DNA of 25,228 nucleotides from CAYJPV01 sp964396055 (GTDB taxonomy: Bacteria; Acidobacteriota; Vicinamibacteria; Vicinamibacterales; JAKQTR01): contig CAYNDV010000059.1 in assembly GCA_964396055.1 (NCBI GenBank), positions 1 to 25,228 of the forward strand, given 5' to 3'. The notes below the pieces were generated by a model. It was not told the origin of the DNA. It was given only the letters and a program-made list of their open reading frames with translations, and searched no databases. Shown one piece after another: positions 1 to 6,528 of this stretch (its first letter is position 1; every line of letters begins with the position of its first letter). A program made the position numbers and the translations under genes.

Positions 1-1042
1 AACGGATGCCGCGGGCGCGCGCCTCCCGGACGATATCCCAGACGATCAGGAAGTAATCAGCCAGGCCCGCAGCTTCGATCACCGCCAACTCGTGGGCGAG
101 CTGCCGAACGGCCTGGGGTGTGACCGGACGGCATTTGGCGCACAGACCGGCGTGCGCGAGGTCGTAGAGGTGGCTGAACACGGTTTCACCCGGCGGGATG
201 CCGTGCGGGAAGACTGCGGAGCGAGACGGAAAGGCCGGGAGCCGCCGGCGCGCGAAGTCGAGGGAAACGTCGCACCGCTCAGCGATCGCAACAGTGGCGG
301 CCAGGGCTTCGGGGCATGCAGCGAAGAGCGCAGCCATCTCCCCCTCGCCCTTCAGGTAGAACTCGCTGTTCGGACGTTGGCGCAGGCCCAGCTCGACCAG
401 GGAGACGTTGTGCCGGGTGGCCGTGAGGACATCCTGCAAGCGGTGACCCTCCCGAGCGGCGTAGTGGACATTGTTGGTCGCGACGACGCCCACCCCCGTC
501 GCCTCTGCCACGGCCAGCAGCCCGATGATCAGTTGGTCGTCGTCGGGCAGCCAGTGGCGCTGCAGCTCGATCCAGCAGCGCTCGCGGCCGAAGATCTCCA
601 CCAGCTTGCCCGCCGCACGCACCGCGCGCGGCTGGTCGTCAGCCAAGGCCGCCTGCACCACCGCGCCCTGCCGGCAGCCCGTCAGGCAAAGCAGCCCACC
701 CGCGTGCTGCGCTACATCCTCGATGGTCAGCCGCAGCGCGCCTTTCGCACCGGCGAGCTGGCCGACCGCGATCAACCGGCTGAGGTTGGCGTAGCCGGCC
801 TGCGTCTCGGCCAACAACGTCAGATGCGAACCATGCGCCAACGTCACCTCCGCGCCGATGATGGGCTTAATGTCCCGCTCGCGCGCCGCGCGCCAGAACT
901 CGACCACACCGATCAGCCCATCGTGGTCGGTGAGCGCCAGCGCCGGCATGCCCAGGGCCGCCGCGCGGTCGAGCAGCGCCGCCGGCGAAGACGCGCCATC
1001 CAGCAGCGAGTAGTAGCTGTGGCAGTGGAGTTCGATGTACAT
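1..1042 (-). CDS. dnaE2: Error-prone DNA polymerase III alpha subunit, DnaE2/ImuC type (C-terminus missing, runs off window)
   Basis: Translating the minus strand from the ATG at 1042 gives 347 uninterrupted residues to the window edge. The N-terminus is a PHP domain: HCHSYYSLLDG (H6, H8), the LTDHDG motif near residue 40, IIGAEV near residue 62 and TNNVHYA near residue 190. The sequence then enters the polymerase region with ADYFLIVWDIV followed by ARGIR at the edge. DnaE2 is the catalytic translesion subunit of the ImuA-ImuB-DnaE2 mutasome and acts at stalled forks after DNA damage. It sits downstream of imuA, imuB and a DUF6504-like gene on the same strand, which favours DnaE2 over the replicative DnaE1. 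The start has no clear Shine-Dalgarno sequence, because the 48 bp before it are filled by an inverted repeat. About two thirds of the protein lies outside the window. Confidence 0.93.
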   Translation of the reverse strand, partial: MYIELHCHSYYSLLDGASSPAALLDRAAALGMPALALTDHDGLIGVVEFWRAARERDIKPIIGAEVTLAHGSHLTLLAETQAGYANLSRLIAVGQLAGAKGALRLTIEDVAQHAGGLLCLTGCRQGAVVQAALADDQPRAVRAAGKLVEIFGRERCWIELQRHWLPDDDQLIIGLLAVAEATGVGVVATNNVHYAAREGHRLQDVLTATRHNVSLVELGLRQRPNSEFYLKGEGEMAALFAACPEALAATVAIAERCDVSLDFARRRLPAFPSRSAVFPHGIPPGETVFSHLYDLAHAGLCAKCRPVTPQAVRQLAHELAVIEAAGLADYFLIVWDIVREARARGIR

Positions 1043-1045
1043 GAT

Positions 1046-1093
1046 AAGGTTGAGGTTAAGGCTGAGGTTGAGCAGGTCTTAACCTCAACCTCA
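1046..1093. repeat. Hexamer-based intergenic inverted repeat between the DUF6504-like gene and dnaE2
   Basis: Positions 1047-1060 (AGGTTGAGGTTAAG) are a perfect 14-bp inverted match to 1078-1091, with a 17-nt loop. The element is built from degenerate hexamers (AAGGTT, GAGGTT, AAGGCT). It reaches into the stop codon of the upstream gene (1091-1093) and ends just before the dnaE2 start codon. There is no U-tract, so it does not look like a standard intrinsic terminator. The same 18-nt unit (1046-1063) recurs at 10877-10894. It could be a mobile or replicating intergenic element, or an RNA hairpin that tunes dnaE2 translation. Confidence 0.75.
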
Positions 1094-1351
1094 ATCGTAC
1101 AGCCGCACCAGCCGCCACTCGTCGCTCTGCAGATCGTGGGCGAGGACGCAGAACAGGCGGTCGGCGGTGACGACTTTGACGTATTCTTGCCAGGCGGTGC
1201 TCTCGGGCGCCCACCACCCGGTATGCGCCCGCCAGCGACTGGCGATCCGCGCGATCGGATGCCAGGCGCCGTCCCACAGGAACCCTTGCGGCGCGCCGGC
1301 CGGATCGAACGTCATCTGCACGGGATCGCCGGCGGGCCAAAGTCGAGTCAC
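1091..1351 (-). CDS. DUF6504-like small protein of the mutasome operon
   Basis: An 86-residue protein starting with GTG at 1351; its start overlaps the imuB stop as GTGA (1348-1351), so translation is probably coupled. The sequence is rich in Trp and Arg: FLWDGAWHPIARI, WWAPESTAW, YVKVVTADRLF and a C-terminal EWRLVRLYD. This pattern resembles the DUF6504 domain, which I recall as being found beside or fused to ImuB/DinB-type polymerases, especially in actinobacteria. It has no signal peptide or membrane segment. Its biochemical role is unknown; position suggests it is an accessory part of the ImuB-DnaE2 translesion complex. The family assignment is from memory of the pattern and was not searched. 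Confidence 0.75.
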   Translation of the reverse strand: MTRLWPAGDPVQMTFDPAGAPQGFLWDGAWHPIARIASRWRAHTGWWAPESTAWQEYVKVVTADRLFCVLAHDLQSDEWRLVRLYD

Positions 1352-2589
1352 ACTTGCCCCCGCGGTATCGGGGTCGGCCAGGGTTGAAAGACCGCCCGCC
1401 GCTCGAGCAGCAGATGGTCGGGGTCGGCCAGGCTGGCCAGCCGGAACGCGTCGGCGCCGAAACGCGCCGTCAGGCGCTCCAGTGTGGCGGTCAGCCGGGT
1501 CCGGTTGCCGTTGTCAGCGTCGTCCAGGTCGAACAGGGTGAGTTGCGGGCTGGGGGCGTCGGTGATCCCGGCCAGGGTCACGACGACCTCCGCGGCCCCT
1601 TCGCCGTCCCACGTGACCCGTTCCAGCAGGCCCGCCAGAGCGTGGCGCACCGCCAAGAGCGCGGCGGTCGGCAGCGGGAAGGTGTGGCTCACCGGGACGA
1701 CACGGCCATCGGCGCGGGTGACGTTCAACAAGAGGCGGGCTGTGGCCTGGAGCCGATCGCGCAGGGAAACCAGCAGTTTGTCCGCCCGCGCGAGCAGCGC
1801 GGCCAGCAAGCGCTCACGGTCGGCCAGGGGCGGCTCGAACTCGATGCGGGACGCGACCTCGGCGCTTTCCCCGGGCGGGAGCACCGGCCGGTCATCCAGG
1901 CCTTGCGCCCACCGCTGCGCCGTGCGGCCGGCAGGACCGAAGCGGGTAAGCACACCGGTGGCCGGCAGCCGGGTGTACTGCCCCAGCGTGCGAATCCCAA
2001 GATGCCGGAGCTGGAGCAGCGCGTCGGCGTCCAGCGGCAGCATGCTGGCCGGTTGGTCGGCCAGGAAAGCGCGCTGCGCCGCGGGAATCAGCAGCAACGC
2101 TGCGTTACGACTGGCGACCTGCCCCGCGACGCTGGCGCCGAACTTGCTGCCCGTCGCGCCCAGCGCAGGCTGCCAGCCCAGGCGGCGCACCGCGGCCACC
2201 AGCGCCTGGCACCACTGCAACAGCTCGCCTTCGACACGCGCCGGGTCGCCCGGCGCGGCGGCCGTGGCATCCAGGTAGACCCGCCCCAGACCGTCCGGCT
2301 GCCAGCGGTCGGTGTAGGGCTTGATGCGGTCGAGGAACCGCTCCTGGGCTTCCCAGATCGGGTAGCGGGCGGCCGGCGTCAGCAGCGCGCTTGGACAGTG
2401 GGCCGCGGCCTGATGATCGCTCAGACCTGGGACGACGCCGGCCCGCGCCGCCGCCGCATCCCCCGCCAACACCCGGCCATGTTCGTCGAGCAAGACCAGC
2501 GGCCGGTCGGCCAGTTGGGGCGCGACCGCGCGCGCCACAGCGGTGCCGAAGTACGGCGCCCACAGATAAGCGATCTGGCGCTCGGCCAT
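1348..2589 (-). CDS. imuB: ImuB, Y-family polymerase-like mutasome adaptor
   Basis: 413 residues with the Y-family fold order: an N-terminal palm/finger region, a helix-hairpin-helix-like stretch (LRHLGIRTLGQYTRLP, about 194-209) and a little-finger region. The catalytic carboxylates are missing: the first motif reads IAYLWAPYFG with no Asp, and the SxDE motif is replaced by LGRVYLD (G102, R103 where Asp-Glu would be). This is the known signature of ImuB, which is not itself a polymerase but links DnaE2 to the sliding clamp. A canonical clamp-binding motif, QLTLF, is at 349-353. The start at 2589 follows GAGTGAGGGG. The gene has its own promoter and dyad, lies 72 bp after imuA, and overlaps the next gene by 4 nt. 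Confidence 0.93.
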   Translation of the reverse strand: MAERQIAYLWAPYFGTAVARAVAPQLADRPLVLLDEHGRVLAGDAAAARAGVVPGLSDHQAAAHCPSALLTPAARYPIWEAQERFLDRIKPYTDRWQPDGLGRVYLDATAAAPGDPARVEGELLQWCQALVAAVRRLGWQPALGATGSKFGASVAGQVASRNAALLLIPAAQRAFLADQPASMLPLDADALLQLRHLGIRTLGQYTRLPATGVLTRFGPAGRTAQRWAQGLDDRPVLPPGESAEVASRIEFEPPLADRERLLAALLARADKLLVSLRDRLQATARLLLNVTRADGRVVPVSHTFPLPTAALLAVRHALAGLLERVTWDGEGAAEVVVTLAGITDAPSPQLTLFDLDDADNGNRTRLTATLERLTARFGADAFRLASLADPDHLLLERRAVFQPWPTPIPRGQV

Positions 2590-2591
2590 GC

Positions 2592-2621
2592 CCCCTCACT
2601 CCATTATCCACGAGTGAGGGG
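2592..2621. promoter_or_regulatory. Perfect 10-bp dyad between the imuB -10 box and start codon
   Basis: CCCCTCACTC (2592-2601) and GAGTGAGGGG (2612-2621) are perfect inverted repeats with a 10-nt loop. The dyad lies directly downstream of the imuB -10 box and ends 2 nt before the start codon. In DNA it could be a repressor operator at the transcription start. In RNA the promoter-proximal arm would pair with the purine-rich arm GAGTGAGGGG, which is also the only ribosome-binding-like sequence, so it could hide the translation start. The sequence alone does not separate these two roles. Confidence 0.7.
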
Positions 2622-2651
2622 ATTATACCAGAACACCCGTGCTACTGTCAA
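2622..2651 (-). promoter_or_regulatory. imuB promoter, near-consensus sigma-70 type with extended -10
   Basis: On the minus strand, TTGACA (2646-2651) is followed by an 18-bp spacer and TATAAT (2622-2627), with TGG just upstream of the -10. Both hexamers are perfect consensus. Transcription would start within the adjacent dyad, giving a leader of roughly 25-30 nt before imuB. The spacer holds GAACACCCGTGC (2631-2642), one mismatch in the core from GAAC-N4-GTTC, a possible weak SOS box. A promoter here means imuB, the DUF6504-like gene and dnaE2 can be expressed separately from imuA. Confidence 0.8.
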
Positions 2652-2661
2652 TTGAACCCAA

Positions 2662-3405
2662 TCACAGCCCCGCGCCGCGCACCGTCCCATTGAAGACGAT
2701 CCGCAGCGGAATCACCGCGCCGGCCTGACCCAGCCGGTGCTTGACGATCTCGACCTGCGCCTCGTAGCCGCGCACGTCATCCCCGCGCGTGATCCAGCGC
2801 TCATGGCGCAGCGCCAGCCGCACGGTTGCCACATGCGCCAGCGTCCTCGAATACCCGCGCGGCTCGGTAAGGAAGATGACGGCGGTTTGCGTCTGCGTGA
2901 CCAGGGTCGCCAGGCGCTCCAGGCTACCGGCGAGCGTGGCGGGATCTGGCGGCGTACTGTCTCCTGATTGCGCTGTGGCGTCGAAGATCAACGCCGCCAG
3001 CGTGTCGCTTTCCACCAGGTGCAGCGTGATCGCCAGGGCGTCTGCCGCGTCGCGCGGACGCACGACCAACAGCCGGCTGAGGTCTATGCCACAGCGGTGC
3101 AGATAGTCGGGATCGCTGGTGCGCGGCGGATCGAGCCAGGCGACCAACGCGTTACGCTCCGCGTGCGCCGCCGCCAAAACCTTCGCTGCCAGCGTAGCCT
3201 TACCCGAGGTCGCCGCGCCGATGATCTCCGTGATCCGCCCGCGCGGTAGCCCGCCGCCGAGCGCGCCATCCAGCTCGGTGAAGGTGGTGGACAAGCGCGC
3301 GACAGGTTCGGCCGGGGGCGCAGCCTTGCGCACGGCGGTCGGGCCATATTGCAGTTGCAGCCGCGCCACGACGGCGTCGAGCTTGCGTTGACGGTTGGAT
3401 GGCAT
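2662..3405 (-). CDS. imuA: ImuA, RecA-like mutasome protein
   Basis: 247 residues starting at the ATG at 3405 (MPSNRQRKLDAV). An in-frame upstream extension to 3561 exists but would read through the SOS box and -10 region, so the shorter start is preferred. The RecA-like core has GGGLPRGRITEIIG leading into a P-loop-like GAATSGKAT (about residues 78-86), followed by a Walker B-like strand TLAALIFDAT. The P-loop reads GK-Ala where Walker A needs GK-Ser/Thr, so nucleotide binding may be weakened. ImuA family proteins act with ImuB and DnaE2 in SOS-induced translesion synthesis. The gene lies directly behind an SOS box and is first in the cassette. SulA/RecA-like family names are alternatives for the same group. 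Confidence 0.88.
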   Translation of the reverse strand: MPSNRQRKLDAVVARLQLQYGPTAVRKAAPPAEPVARLSTTFTELDGALGGGLPRGRITEIIGAATSGKATLAAKVLAAAHAERNALVAWLDPPRTSDPDYLHRCGIDLSRLLVVRPRDAADALAITLHLVESDTLAALIFDATAQSGDSTPPDPATLAGSLERLATLVTQTQTAVIFLTEPRGYSRTLAHVATVRLALRHERWITRGDDVRGYEAQVEIVKHRLGQAGAVIPLRIVFNGTVRGAGL

Positions 3406-3421
3406 GTCTTGAACCCCGAAT

Positions 3422-3435
3422 CGAACCTTAGTTCT
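3422..3435. promoter_or_regulatory. LexA/SOS box of Gram-positive type upstream of imuA
   Basis: CGAACCTTAGTTCT contains a perfect GAAC-N4-GTTC core (3423-3434), the binding pattern known for LexA/DinR of Firmicutes and Actinobacteria. It lies 17 bp upstream of the imuA start codon and directly downstream of a candidate -10 box. A bound repressor there would block transcription. imuA-imuB-dnaE2 cassettes are typically under LexA control, which supports the call. Confidence 0.85.
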
Positions 3436-3436
3436 A

Positions 3437-3442
3437 CTATAG
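3437..3442 (-). promoter_or_regulatory. Candidate imuA -10 box
   Basis: TATAGT on the minus strand, preceded by GC and one position from consensus TATAAT. It abuts the SOS box, as expected for a LexA-repressed promoter. No convincing -35 hexamer is visible at 16-18 bp upstream; the best candidate there is poor. Confidence 0.5.
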
Positions 3443-3705
3443 CATAGACGAGCGAAAAACGTACAGGTGACGCCATACCACGCAACACCGAACAGCCACC
3501 GATGCCGAGCCATGGGGTGCCAGGGATCGCCGTAATGGGCTACTGTGCCATTGCGCGCCAAGGACGAAAGCGCCCGCTGTCGGCGCCAAGCCTGATATGA
3601 CAGGAGTCATGGCGGCGATTGGCATGCTGACGTAGAATTGGCACTAACCGTGATCACGGTTCGCTGGTACGGAGCGTACGTGGCTCTGGCATCGTGCTGG
3701 ACCGC
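3443..3705. other. Intergenic region between divergent imuA and the Kelch gene
   Basis: This stretch has clearly lower GC than the flanking minus-strand genes and no convincing coding region on the minus strand. A 62-codon minus-strand open frame here has no family resemblance and crosses the imuA promoter, so it was not called. The visible structure is the 16-bp palindrome at 3646-3661. No tRNA, mobile element end or terminator was recognised. Confidence 0.5.
3646..3661. promoter_or_regulatory. 16-bp perfect palindrome, candidate operator
   Basis: AACCGTGATCACGGTT is a perfect palindrome with no spacer. It lies about 165 bp upstream of the Kelch protein start codon in the divergent intergenic region. 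A perfect dyad of this length suggests a dimeric regulator site, but no regulator gene is adjacent, and it could also be a chance feature. Confidence 0.45.
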
Positions 3706-3849
3706 ATGTGCGCCGATACCGCTCAGAGGGTAGCTAGGCTGTCCAATGAGATCGACAGTAACATCTTAGTGTTGTCTCAGGCCCTTATCAAGCGGGGACT
3801 GGACTTCTTGGTAAGGAGCGACCTCAATGCCAGATCATCACTTCGATAG
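3706..3849 (+). CDS. Possible small leader ORF overlapping the Kelch gene (hypothetical)
   Basis: A 47-codon frame from ATG 3706 to TAG 3847-3849; an in-frame GTG at 3694 would add four residues. The peptide begins MCADTAQRVARLSNEIDSNI and ends with Lys/Arg-rich sequence. Its heptad-like spacing of hydrophobic residues looks more protein-like than random. The stop lies 23 nt inside the Kelch gene, whose Shine-Dalgarno sequence is within this frame, so the two could be translationally coupled. No strong ribosome binding site precedes the ATG, and the family is not recognised. It may be a remnant or chance frame. Confidence 0.3.
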   Translation: MCADTAQRVARLSNEIDSNILVLSQALIKRGLDFLVRSDLNARSSLR

Positions 3850-5092
3850 AAGGGGCCGTTACGTTGGCTCTACAATGTCAGACCGAGAAGTCGGAGAGGC
3901 TGCAAAATTCGCCGGAAAGGGATGTTATGGTTGCTTCATGATGATTGGAATACCAGCATTCATCATAGCATGCGTGGGGGGCCTTCTTGCTGGCGGCTAC
4001 TTACTCTTTGAAGGCGTTCGATCTGGCATCAACAACACTGCGGACAATTGGACATCACCGCGCGCTCGGACATTTCACACAGCCACCTTACTTGGATCGG
4101 GTAAGGTACTAGTTGTGGGGGGCTACGGAAACACTACAACCCTAGCCAGTGCGGAGTTGTACGATCCGGCCAGCAAAACTTGGTCGTCGGCCAACAGCAT
4201 GAGCACTGCACGTCAGCGACACACAGCCACATTGCTTCCTTCTGGCAAGGTCTTGGTTGTGGGCGGCAATGGAACACCCAGTGCGGACTGGCATGACGGA
4301 ATAACCAGTGTGGAGCTTTACGACCCAACCAGTAATACTTGGCTGTCAGCCGCCAGCATGAACTCAGCTCGCAGTGGTCATACAGCCACCCTGCTTCCGT
4401 CAGGCAAGGTCCTGGTGGTGGGGGGTAATGGAACAACAAGCGCGGAACTATACGACCCAACCAGCAACACGTGGATGCCGGCCGCCAGCACGCTCGTAGC
4501 TCGCAACGATTATCATACAACCACTTTGCTCTCGTCAGGCAAGGTCCTAGTTGTGGGGGGCAGTGGAAAAGAGCCTGAGGAGTGGGGCGATGGATTAGCC
4601 AGTGTGGAGCTGTACGATCCAGCCAGCGATACCTGGTCGTCGGCCGCCAGGACGCTCCCTCGCAACGGCCATACAGCCACTTTGCTCCCCTCGGGTAAGG
4701 TCCTGGTTGCGGGCAAGATTCTTGGGGCGCACGACCGCGCTGATTTACCGAGGGTTGCGATGCTGTACGATCCACTGAGCAACCTGTGGGAGGCGGCCCC
4801 CCAAATGAATTTCGGTCGCGGCGGCCATACAGCCACCCTGCTGCCGTCGGGCAAGGTCCTGGTTGTGGGGGGCCGCGTATTCGGCGGCACGGGCCCAACC
4901 AGCGTGGAGCTATATGATCCAGACTACAACACGTGGGTGCCGGTCGCCAGTATGAGCTCTGAGCACCCGGAACACACAGCCACCTTACTCGGCTCAGGTA
5001 AGGTGTTGGTAGTGGGTTACCATGTCGATACCAAGGCTCGCGCTGAACTGTATGATCCCGAAAGCAACACTTGGTCTTCTGCCGACAAATGA
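3827..5092 (+). CDS. Membrane-anchored Kelch-repeat beta-propeller protein
   Basis: 421 residues. The ATG at 3827 has AAGGAG at 3813-3818, an 8-nt gap. A single hydrophobic segment at about residues 37-61 (MIGIPAFIIACVGG and following) anchors the protein. After it come seven repeats of about 45-55 residues, each with the pattern HTATLLPSGKVLVVGG, then ELYDP and NTW. This is the Kelch pattern, and seven copies fit a seven-bladed propeller. The fifth and seventh blades are the most divergent (VAGK and VVGY in place of VVGG). With no signal peptide cleavage site, the propeller is probably displayed outside the cell on an N-terminal anchor. Its ligand is unknown. Base composition is lower in GC than the flanking operons, which suggests separate acquisition. 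Confidence 0.85.
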   Translation: MPDHHFDRRGRYVGSTMSDREVGEAAKFAGKGCYGCFMMIGIPAFIIACVGGLLAGGYLLFEGVRSGINNTADNWTSPRARTFHTATLLGSGKVLVVGGYGNTTTLASAELYDPASKTWSSANSMSTARQRHTATLLPSGKVLVVGGNGTPSADWHDGITSVELYDPTSNTWLSAASMNSARSGHTATLLPSGKVLVVGGNGTTSAELYDPTSNTWMPAASTLVARNDYHTTTLLSSGKVLVVGGSGKEPEEWGDGLASVELYDPASDTWSSAARTLPRNGHTATLLPSGKVLVAGKILGAHDRADLPRVAMLYDPLSNLWEAAPQMNFGRGGHTATLLPSGKVLVVGGRVFGGTGPTSVELYDPDYNTWVPVASMSSEHPEHTATLLGSGKVLVVGYHVDTKARAELYDPESNTWSSADK

Positions 5093-5365
5093 GGTGGCGC
5101 ATGCTGATGTCATGCGACCAGTGCGATGGTATGGAAGGCAATTGCTATAGCCTAAAAATCATCTGTAACGCGCCGCGGTCAATCCAGACACCTGCAACCA
5201 TTGTGCTGAAGGTACAGGAGTTCCGAGTCTAGTGTATATGGATGGTCAGCGCGGCCCACCATCATGGCTTGCGGCTTTCGTTGGACGGGGCTAGGCACAG
5301 GGCCTGGGCCTGACCGTATACGTAGCCAAATTTGTGATCCTCGACGAGACTCTGAGAGGACCCCC

Positions 5366-5932
5366 GTGCAGTGCTATCTTGCACCCCTTGTCTTATTGCT
5401 CCTGGTTGGAACCGTTGTGGCCCGCGTCTTGCTGATGCGTAGAAGCGGCATGAACGCCATGCATTTCGGCAAGATTGACAAGAAGGACTTTCTCATCCCC
5501 CCATTTGCCCTGCTCTACTTCTACACCGTGTTTGCCGCCGCTTTCGATTGGCCTGCCTTGAGCAAGAAGGTGTTCTTCCACTCCGACGCTATCGCTTGGG
5601 TTGGCGTGCTCCTTTGCATGGCGGGGTGGCTGCTCGTCCTGCTGAGCCTGGTTTCGTTCGGCAGCAGTTTTCGGGTGGGTATTGATGCCAACCATCCCGG
5701 CCAGCTCGTCACCACGGGTATCTTTGCGCTGACTCGCAACCCCATCTACGTGGCGTTCTGGATCGTCTTGCTGGGTCAGTTCTTCGTATTCCCAAACTGG
5801 CTGCTCTTGGTTTATCTTGCCGCCGCGAGCTGGTTGTTCCATCGTCAAGTACTGCGTGAAGAAGCCCACCTGAAGGAGCAATACGGCAGGCAGTACTCGG
5901 ACTACTGCACGCGCGTCAGGAGATACGTCTGA
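5366..5932 (+). CDS. Isoprenylcysteine carboxyl methyltransferase / phospholipid methyltransferase-like membrane protein
   Basis: 188 residues from GTG 5366, chosen because AGAGGA (5355-5360) sits 5 nt upstream and the protein then opens with a membrane helix (CYLAPLVLLLLVGTVVARVLL). A longer frame from 5264 adds a hydrophilic stretch with no ribosome site. The C-terminal half carries the family signature: GQLVTTGIFALTRNPIYVAF, followed by REEAHLKEQYGRQYSDYCTRVRRYV, the SAM-binding pattern of ICMT/PEMT proteins. About four to five membrane helices are visible. Bacterial members methylate small or lipid substrates that are mostly unknown. It follows the Kelch gene by 273 bp with no obvious terminator, so co-transcription is uncertain. 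It converges on the end of the Tad locus. Confidence 0.85.
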   Translation: MQCYLAPLVLLLLVGTVVARVLLMRRSGMNAMHFGKIDKKDFLIPPFALLYFYTVFAAAFDWPALSKKVFFHSDAIAWVGVLLCMAGWLLVLLSLVSFGSSFRVGIDANHPGQLVTTGIFALTRNPIYVAFWIVLLGQFFVFPNWLLLVYLAAASWLFHRQVLREEAHLKEQYGRQYSDYCTRVRRYV

Positions 5933-6096
5933 GCAGTCCTGCGGCTGCCTGAATCGAATAGATAGCCAGTCAGCGCTGCGCTGCGAGAAAGGAAATCGCC
6001 TGACGCGTTTGCCCAGCGTGCCAGGCAACTCGCTTGAGCAAAACAAGTCGGAGAAGCGTCGGTCACGCAGGAGTCGTGCAGCGGTCGTGGCGCAGA

Positions 6097-6528
6097 TCAA
6101 CCAGCTTGGGACTCAAAAGCGATAAGCAGCAAAGCACTCATCAGGCTGCCGACATAGAGCCATAACGCCCCTGGGATCGCGACATCACGTCGGCCGCGCA
6201 GCCGCCGCGCGGCGAAGACCGCAACTTCCAACAGAACCCCCATCCCCAACGCCATCGGTGCAAACGCGGCCAGCCCGACCATCAGCTTGCCATCCGCCGC
6301 GCCGGCGCGCGGCTCCAGCTTCGTGGCCACATAGACGCCCACGAACACGGCGAAGGTCAAGGCGAAGTGACCAGTCAGCAGAGCGACCGGGCAGGCCAGC
6401 AGAAACAGCGGCACGGTCAGCCAGTTGGACACCTGCCGCGTCCGCCGGTCCTGGATGGCGCAGGGCAGCAGCCACAGCATCACCAGCACATGGCGCGGCA
6501 GCGGATCGGCGAGCAGTTCAGCGGTCAT
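6097..6528 (-). CDS. A24-type prepilin peptidase (last gene of the Tad locus)
   Basis: 143 residues from ATG 6528, which overlaps the glycosyltransferase stop as ATGA (6525-6528). The two aspartate motifs of A24 aspartic peptidases are present: AIQDRRTRQVSNWLT with D27, and GAADGKLMVGL with D79 (GxxDGK type). Four to five hydrophobic helices are visible. The short length without an N-terminal methylase domain matches CpaA/TadV-like enzymes. It would cleave the leader of Flp-type prepilins or TadE-like pseudopilins at the membrane. A second such enzyme is encoded at 9432-10100; the two are clearly different in sequence, so they may serve different substrates. Confidence 0.85.
   Translation of the reverse strand: MTAELLADPLPRHVLVMLWLLPCAIQDRRTRQVSNWLTVPLFLLACPVALLTGHFALTFAVFVGVYVATKLEPRAGAADGKLMVGLAAFAPMALGMGVLLEVAVFAARRLRGRRDVAIPGALWLYVGSLMSALLLIAFESQAG

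Noticed and set aside
92..2655. Long plus-strand open frames of 431 and 433 codons across the mutasome genes
   Set aside because: They are antisense shadows of dnaE2, the DUF6504-like gene and imuB, rich in Arg/Gln/Gly with no family resemblance; high GC makes long spurious frames common.
3437..3625. 62-codon minus-strand frame upstream of imuA
   Set aside because: It overlaps the imuA promoter and has no recognisable features.
4134..5141. 335-codon minus-strand frame opposite the Kelch gene
   Set aside because: Trp/Arg/Pro/Cys-rich translation mirroring the Kelch repeats; the sense strand has a ribosome site and clear Kelch blades.
5093..5365. Gap between the Kelch and methyltransferase-like genes
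   Set aside because: Scanned for hairpin terminator, promoter hexamers and small ORFs; nothing convincing was seen, so no feature was called.
5933..6096. Expected bidirectional terminator between convergent genes
   Set aside because: Only weak short stems and no U-tract were found on either strand, so no terminator is claimed.
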